Below, piece after piece: positions 34,444-38,087 of a stretch of 38,087 bases of DNA. This DNA is from Chromatiaceae bacterium (GTDB taxonomy: Bacteria; Pseudomonadota; Gammaproteobacteria; DTRM01). The position numbers and the translations under genes are program-made. Each line of letters starts with the position of its first letter. Positions within the stretch are counted from its first letter, which is position 1. The stretch spans positions 1 through 38,087 of the forward strand of contig DTRM01000042.1 in NCBI GenBank assembly GCA_012965975.1. The letters run 5' to 3'. The notes below the pieces were generated by a model that saw only the letters and a list, made by a program, of their open reading frames with translations, did not search any database and was not told the origin of the DNA.

Positions 34444-35274
34444 ATGAAACAGTCTTTACTAATAACAGCACTGCTTGGCATTCTGGGAACTCTACCCATG
34501 ACCGCGCAGGCAACACCCGCCGAGGATGTACAAACCTATCGGGATTTCTTTATGAAGCGATTCCCCGGTGTCCCACTGGAGGAGTTCGCCAATGGCGTCT
34601 ATTCCATTGATCAGGTCTCCCGTGACAGCTGGGAAGCGATTGAAGAGTTTCCACCTTACGAACCGTCGATTGAAGACGGTGAGGCCATGTGGAATAAAGC
34701 CTTTGCCAATGGCAAGAGCTACTCTAGCTGCTTCCCCGATGGCCCTGCCATCATGGGCAAATACCCACACTGGGACGATGGCAAGGGCATGGTGATGACG
34801 CTGCCCTTGGCAGTCAACAACTGTCGAACAGCCAACGGTGAAAAACCCCTCAAGTACGCCAAGGGTTCAATCAACAAACTGCTGTCCTACATCGGTTATG
34901 AATCTCGTGGTCAAGTCACCAATGTTGGGATTCCCAATGCGGCGGCGTTGGCGGCCTATGAAGATGGCAAACAGTTTTACTTTGCCCGGCGCGGTCAGTT
35001 GAACATGTCCTGCTCGCACTGCCACATGCAACAGTCCGGCAGACATCTGCGTACGGACGTGCTTAGCCCGGCCTTGGGACATACCACCGGTTTTCCGGTG
35101 TATCGTTCGAAGTGGGGTGGTCAGGGAACCTTGCACCGTCGCTATAAGGGTTGCAACAAGCAGGTACGAGCAAAACCGTTCAAACCTCAGGGTGAAGAGT
35201 ATCGTAATCTGGAATACTTTATGACCCACATGAACAATGGCATCGCAATTAATTCGCCATCCGCCAGAAAGTAA
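34444..35274 (+). CDS. soxA: SoxA, monoheme cytochrome c subunit of SoxXA
   Basis: SoxA (276 aa) has a signal peptide (LLITALLGILGTLPMTAQA) and a single heme motif CSHCH (MSCSHCHMQQSGRHLR). In place of the N-terminal heme of diheme SoxA there are lone cysteines (SSCFPDG and NNCRTAN) that could form a disulfide. The cysteine in YKGCNKQVRAKPF matches the modified (persulfide) heme-ligand Cys of the active site. AGGAGG lies about 7-8 nt upstream. It ends at a strong terminator. No soxB follows. Confidence 0.96.
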   Translation: MKQSLLITALLGILGTLPMTAQATPAEDVQTYRDFFMKRFPGVPLEEFANGVYSIDQVSRDSWEAIEEFPPYEPSIEDGEAMWNKAFANGKSYSSCFPDGPAIMGKYPHWDDGKGMVMTLPLAVNNCRTANGEKPLKYAKGSINKLLSYIGYESRGQVTNVGIPNAAALAAYEDGKQFYFARRGQLNMSCSHCHMQQSGRHLRTDVLSPALGHTTGFPVYRSKWGGQGTLHRRYKGCNKQVRAKPFKPQGEEYRNLEYFMTHMNNGIAINSPSARK

Positions 35275-35290
35275 GTATTAAAACCCAATA

Positions 35291-35320
35291 AAAAAACCCG
35301 GCTTGCGCCGGGTTTTTTTT
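35291..35320. terminator. Intrinsic terminator after soxA, bidirectional
   Basis: AAAAAACCCGGC, loop TTGC, GCCGGGTTTTTTTT forms a strong hairpin with flanking A and T runs. It ends soxXYZA and can also serve the minus-strand gene ending near 35345. Confidence 0.93.
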
Positions 35321-35344
35321 GTCCTTAACAAACCGGTATTAGAA

Positions 35345-35479
35345 TCATTCAATATTGGAATCGGTTCCGGTTGCTTGCAAATCTTCTTTGGGTTTTTCAA
35401 CCCCCTCCTTCTGTGGCTCCGGAGCGACCTGCTCGGCCACGTCACCCAGTAACGCCTCCACCGCATCCAGATTTGTCAT
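35345..35479 (-). other. Displaced C-terminal segment of the upstream membrane protein (frameshift)
   Basis: A second reading frame starting at MTNLDAVEALLGDVAEQ runs 44 codons to a TGA just before the terminator. It continues naturally from the DDAMDEL of the gene at 35442-36296 if one T of CTTAATG is removed. It lacks its own ribosome-binding site and looks like the original C-terminus. Confidence 0.6.
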
Positions 35480-36296
35480 TAAGCTCATCCATGGCATCAT
35501 CCTGAACCTCGGCCTGCGGCTCTGTTACAGGTTCGGGTGCCGCCCCTGCCCCTGCTTCTGCCAACATGTTCGCAATATCTTCATCGCTCGCCGTTGGCGT
35601 CACCTCAATCTCGATATCGTCATCGACATCGGTGGGATCAACCGGCGTTGCCATGACCCTGCCAGCATCAGTCTGTTCTTCACCTCGAGCAAACGCCAAA
35701 ATGGCATCCATGGTGACCATGCCCTCGCCATCCTGGTTCGAATACAGTTGGGTATATTCACCCAGCATTCGTCCCATCGTATCCATGGTGACGCTAATTT
35801 CATCACTCAACCGTTGGTTCTCCGACTTCAACCGATCAATCTCAGCAGACTGATCGGTTGCCGGAGCTGAAGCCGACGCATCCGCAGCGACGGGCACACC
35901 CTCCGCTCCGATATGCGCCGAAGATGCCTTGAGGTACTCCTGATAGGCCATACGAATACTTCCTACCGCACGGTCCAAACGGGAAAATTCGGCGGCGTTA
36001 CGGCCCACATAGACCTGGAGAAATTTCTGATAGAACGCTGCCTCAAGCGCCATAAACGCCTTTGCGTTCGACACGATGGCCTCGCCTTCAACCTCGGGAT
36101 ATTCCGATAACACCGACGCCAGCTCAGACTCCGCAGCCACCGAGCCCTTCTTGAACTTCGCAGCGAGTGCGGCTGCGGCCTTCATATCTCGACGCTTGCG
36201 TACCATCGATAGCGCCAGCAGTATCCCGGTCGTCACCAACAGCACGACCAGTATTTCGATCAATACGATAAACATCATTGTACTGATCTGCATCAT
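35442..36296 (-). CDS. Membrane-anchored coiled-coil protein with probable C-terminal frameshift
   Basis: The 284-aa product has one N-terminal membrane helix (MFIVLIEILVVLLVTTGILLA), a cytoplasmic helical region with a coiled coil (IDRLKSENQRLSDEISVTMD), and an acidic, Ala/Pro-rich tail. I do not recognise a named family. The called end KSGCGGGVTG is unlike the rest; the +1 frame continues as natural acidic sequence for 44 more codons, so the true end is probably 35345 and the gene carries a one-base indel or error near 35480. Its start overlaps the stop of the VWA gene upstream (ATGA). Confidence 0.75.
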   Translation of the reverse strand: MMQISTMMFIVLIEILVVLLVTTGILLALSMVRKRRDMKAAAALAAKFKKGSVAAESELASVLSEYPEVEGEAIVSNAKAFMALEAAFYQKFLQVYVGRNAAEFSRLDRAVGSIRMAYQEYLKASSAHIGAEGVPVAADASASAPATDQSAEIDRLKSENQRLSDEISVTMDTMGRMLGEYTQLYSNQDGEGMVTMDAILAFARGEEQTDAGRVMATPVDPTDVDDDIEIEVTPTASDEDIANMLAEAGAGAAPEPVTEPQAEVQDDAMDELNDKSGCGGGVTG

Positions 36297-38074
36297 GTCG
36301 CTACACTCTCCTCAAGCCCGAAATCGGTTTCTTTTTGTCCCTTGCGCCACATCCAGAAGCCAAGTCCAGCGCCACCCAGTAACAGCAGATTGGCCACACC
36401 CAGCGCAATCATTCCGATCATGTCTCCATCGGATGCCTCTGTGTCCGCTTCCATTTCCATCGGCTCTTCCTGCGGTGTTTTGGCGGCAGGTTCGGCTTCA
36501 CCTTTGGTGACGATGGGTACGACGGCAAGACCACCACGCTCAAGCACGATACGCTCCATGCGCACCTCAAAGGGTCGACCCCGAACGTTTTCCCCACGAA
36601 CGTCGATGGTCAGGTTGAGATCTCCCTGACCGATGCTGTCCGGTATATTGAGTTCCCAGACTCTGTCACTACTGCTTGTTACCGCCACGTCGAACTGCGC
36701 GCCAGTGCCATCGCTGGCTGACACATCGAACCTCATCGACTCGGGGGCAATCAACTCGAAGTCGCTACTCAACCACACTTGATGACCCCGCCATCTCGGG
36801 CTATCGATACGATCAACCTTCACTGTAATGGGTATCGGCTGAACCAGCACAGTCTGCCGTACTTCACGTTGAAAGGTTCCGCCATCAACGCTAAAGATGA
36901 CTTCATAGTGCCCCGCAACCAGCGCCTGCGACATGGTTGCGGAAAATACGCCCTGCTTACCCGACGGGCTGCCCTCGACCAGCTTTAATGGCAAACTCGA
37001 TTGCTCGCCATTGGCCGAGATTTGCTCCGCGTAGACCTCGACCAACTCCAGAAACTGAGGTTCGGTAACCACCTCACCATCCCTTAACACACGTGTCTCG
37101 ATCTCAAATTCTTCGCCGAGACTCACGTTGTTCGGTAATTCGGTGACCTCAATTTTGAGATCGGTCACCACCATGGCACGGTTATCGGGATCGACATCGG
37201 CAATGATTTCCCACTCACCCTCGATCGGCTCCTGAATCGTAATCATGTCGAAGGCATCCTCGTGATGCCATTGCAACGTAGAATAGCCCGATGCCTGCGT
37301 AACCTCGATACCGTTCGGCGCTTCCAACCGGGTAACTTCTGATCCTGGCTTACGGAAAACCAACAAAGTCACCTCGCGAATACCTTCATCGACCTTGAAG
37401 CGGTTGTCGCTCAAAGGCAGCGTATCGGGCGGGGCTGCCTTTTCAAACAAGTGCAGAAAAATACGTTGCAGCATATCGGCAGAAGCAACTTGCTCATTCC
37501 AGCCATCGGTGGCCAGCGACAGCTTCTGCATCAACTCATGATCGGCGTACTCAGACAAGGCGATGGTATGCACCTGAGCACCTGATTTTTTTAACTTCGG
37601 TATCAGCGTATCGATGATGCGGGCGCGCGACTGTTCGTTCTCACTTGCGTCTTTAGACACGTCGACCATGCCATCGGTTAATACGATCAAGTGGCGACGG
37701 GTGGCGGGGTCGGGTTCTTTCCAGTCTCGGGTCGAGCGTTTGAGCGCCTCTTCCAGATTAGTGAACATCGCGACCGATTTAATATCGCCCGCTGCCTTGG
37801 TCGCGGCCTTCTTCCACTGGGCATCAACCGGCCCGTGTTTCACCAACATGTTGGTAAAGGCGCCGAAGGTCCAGATACCCGCTTGGGTTCCCTGCGGCAA
37901 CAGACTGACCAACAGGCGCACCGCCGGCACCCGCAGATTTTGCGGGTCGTTTTTCTTCATGCTGCCGGAAATGTCCACCACCACGCGTACGTCGGGCACC
38001 GGAGCGGCTTGAGCCGCCACCAGTAACAAACTCATGCAAAGTGCCAGCAAGGCAACCAGATTGCGTCCGAACAC
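36293..38074 (-). CDS. VWA-domain periplasmic/membrane protein (TIGR03503-like)
   Basis: A signal peptide (LVALLALCMSLLLVAAQA) is followed by a von Willebrand A domain with the MIDAS motif DISGSM and a downstream LIVLTDGMVD (about residues 30-215). Several beta-sandwich-like regions follow, then a C-terminal membrane helix (MIALGVANLLLLGGAGLGFW) and short cytoplasmic tail. This is the layout of the family TIGR03503, function unknown. The track's TTG at 38080 directly abuts the AGGGGAG ribosome-binding site; the GTG at 38074, six bases later, is a better start (593 aa). It is coupled to the coiled-coil gene downstream. Confidence 0.82.
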   Translation of the reverse strand: MFGRNLVALLALCMSLLLVAAQAAPVPDVRVVVDISGSMKKNDPQNLRVPAVRLLVSLLPQGTQAGIWTFGAFTNMLVKHGPVDAQWKKAATKAAGDIKSVAMFTNLEEALKRSTRDWKEPDPATRRHLIVLTDGMVDVSKDASENEQSRARIIDTLIPKLKKSGAQVHTIALSEYADHELMQKLSLATDGWNEQVASADMLQRIFLHLFEKAAPPDTLPLSDNRFKVDEGIREVTLLVFRKPGSEVTRLEAPNGIEVTQASGYSTLQWHHEDAFDMITIQEPIEGEWEIIADVDPDNRAMVVTDLKIEVTELPNNVSLGEEFEIETRVLRDGEVVTEPQFLELVEVYAEQISANGEQSSLPLKLVEGSPSGKQGVFSATMSQALVAGHYEVIFSVDGGTFQREVRQTVLVQPIPITVKVDRIDSPRWRGHQVWLSSDFELIAPESMRFDVSASDGTGAQFDVAVTSSSDRVWELNIPDSIGQGDLNLTIDVRGENVRGRPFEVRMERIVLERGGLAVVPIVTKGEAEPAAKTPQEEPMEMEADTEASDGDMIGMIALGVANLLLLGGAGLGFWMWRKGQKETDFGLEESVAT

Positions 38075-38087
38075 AGTCAACTCCCCT

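Noticed and set aside
35355-35870. 171-aa plus-strand ORF at the end of the sox region
   Set aside because: It is antisense to the coiled-coil membrane protein, has no ribosome-binding site and starts beyond the soxA terminator.
1-38087. CRISPR array expected because of the Cas6/Cmx6-like gene
   Set aside because: No regularly spaced direct repeats of 25-40 nt were found on reading the window; the only repeats are the scattered REP-like elements.
1-38087. tRNA, rRNA or riboswitch genes
   Set aside because: No cloverleaf with a GTTCRANNC-like arm, no rRNA segments and no recognisable riboswitch leader were seen in the intergenic regions.

Overview
The window looks like chromosome from a gammaproteobacterial sulfur oxidiser of the purple-sulfur-bacterium / Chromatiales kind. 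The main reason is a complete reverse (oxidative-type) dissimilatory sulfite reductase locus in the order known from Allochromatium vinosum, dsrABEFHCMKLJOPNRS, including the oxidation-associated dsrEFH, dsrL, dsrN, dsrR and dsrS. A soxXYZA thiosulfate-oxidation cluster lies 13 kb further on. No soxB, soxCD, phototrophy gene, rRNA, tRNA, transposase or CRISPR array is visible.

Layout. 1-3.3 kb: 5' end of pncC/cinA (minus), then mutS and fdxA (plus, 1-nt overlap). 3.3-5.6 kb: a REC-GGDEF-EAL protein and a periplasmic cupredoxin gene interrupted by an in-frame TAG (minus). 5.7-20.6 kb: the dsr operon (minus), starting with dsrA at 20589 and ending in an extra ferredoxin/ferredoxin-reductase fusion gene coupled to dsrS. 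The operon is punctuated by hairpins between dsrA/dsrB and dsrC/dsrM and by a pair of REP-like repeats between dsrP and dsrN.

21.0-24.0 kb: divergent from dsrA across a 481-bp palindrome-rich region is a tight five-gene plus-strand operon: TauD-like 2OG oxygenase, 63-aa protein, helical protein, Cas6/Cmx6-like protein and periplasmic rhodanese. 24.2-28.9 kb: a poorly characterised block with a PiuC/YbiX-type hydroxylase, a second 2OG oxygenase, a GNAT acetyltransferase, a degenerate receiver-like protein and several unrecognised conserved-looking proteins. 29.1-32.9 kb: a MoxR ATPase, a VWA/metallopeptidase-like (DUF2201) partner and a BepA-like M48 protease. 33.2-35.3 kb: soxXYZA ending at a strong terminator. 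35.3-38.1 kb: a membrane-anchored protein with a probable C-terminal frameshift and a VWA membrane protein (minus).

How the parts fit (known biology plus inference): SoxXA and SoxYZ start periplasmic thiosulfate oxidation. Stored sulfur is delivered to the cytoplasm and passed through DsrEFH to DsrC, and is oxidised by DsrAB. Electrons go through DsrL and the DsrMKJOP membrane complex. DsrN modifies the siroheme, and DsrR/DsrS are accessory. The best candidate for an undescribed system is the operon at 21.0-24.0 kb, where a Cas6-superfamily protein without a CRISPR locus is translationally coupled to a sulfurtransferase beside dsrA. The MoxR/VWA pair and its neighbouring orphan proteins are a second candidate.
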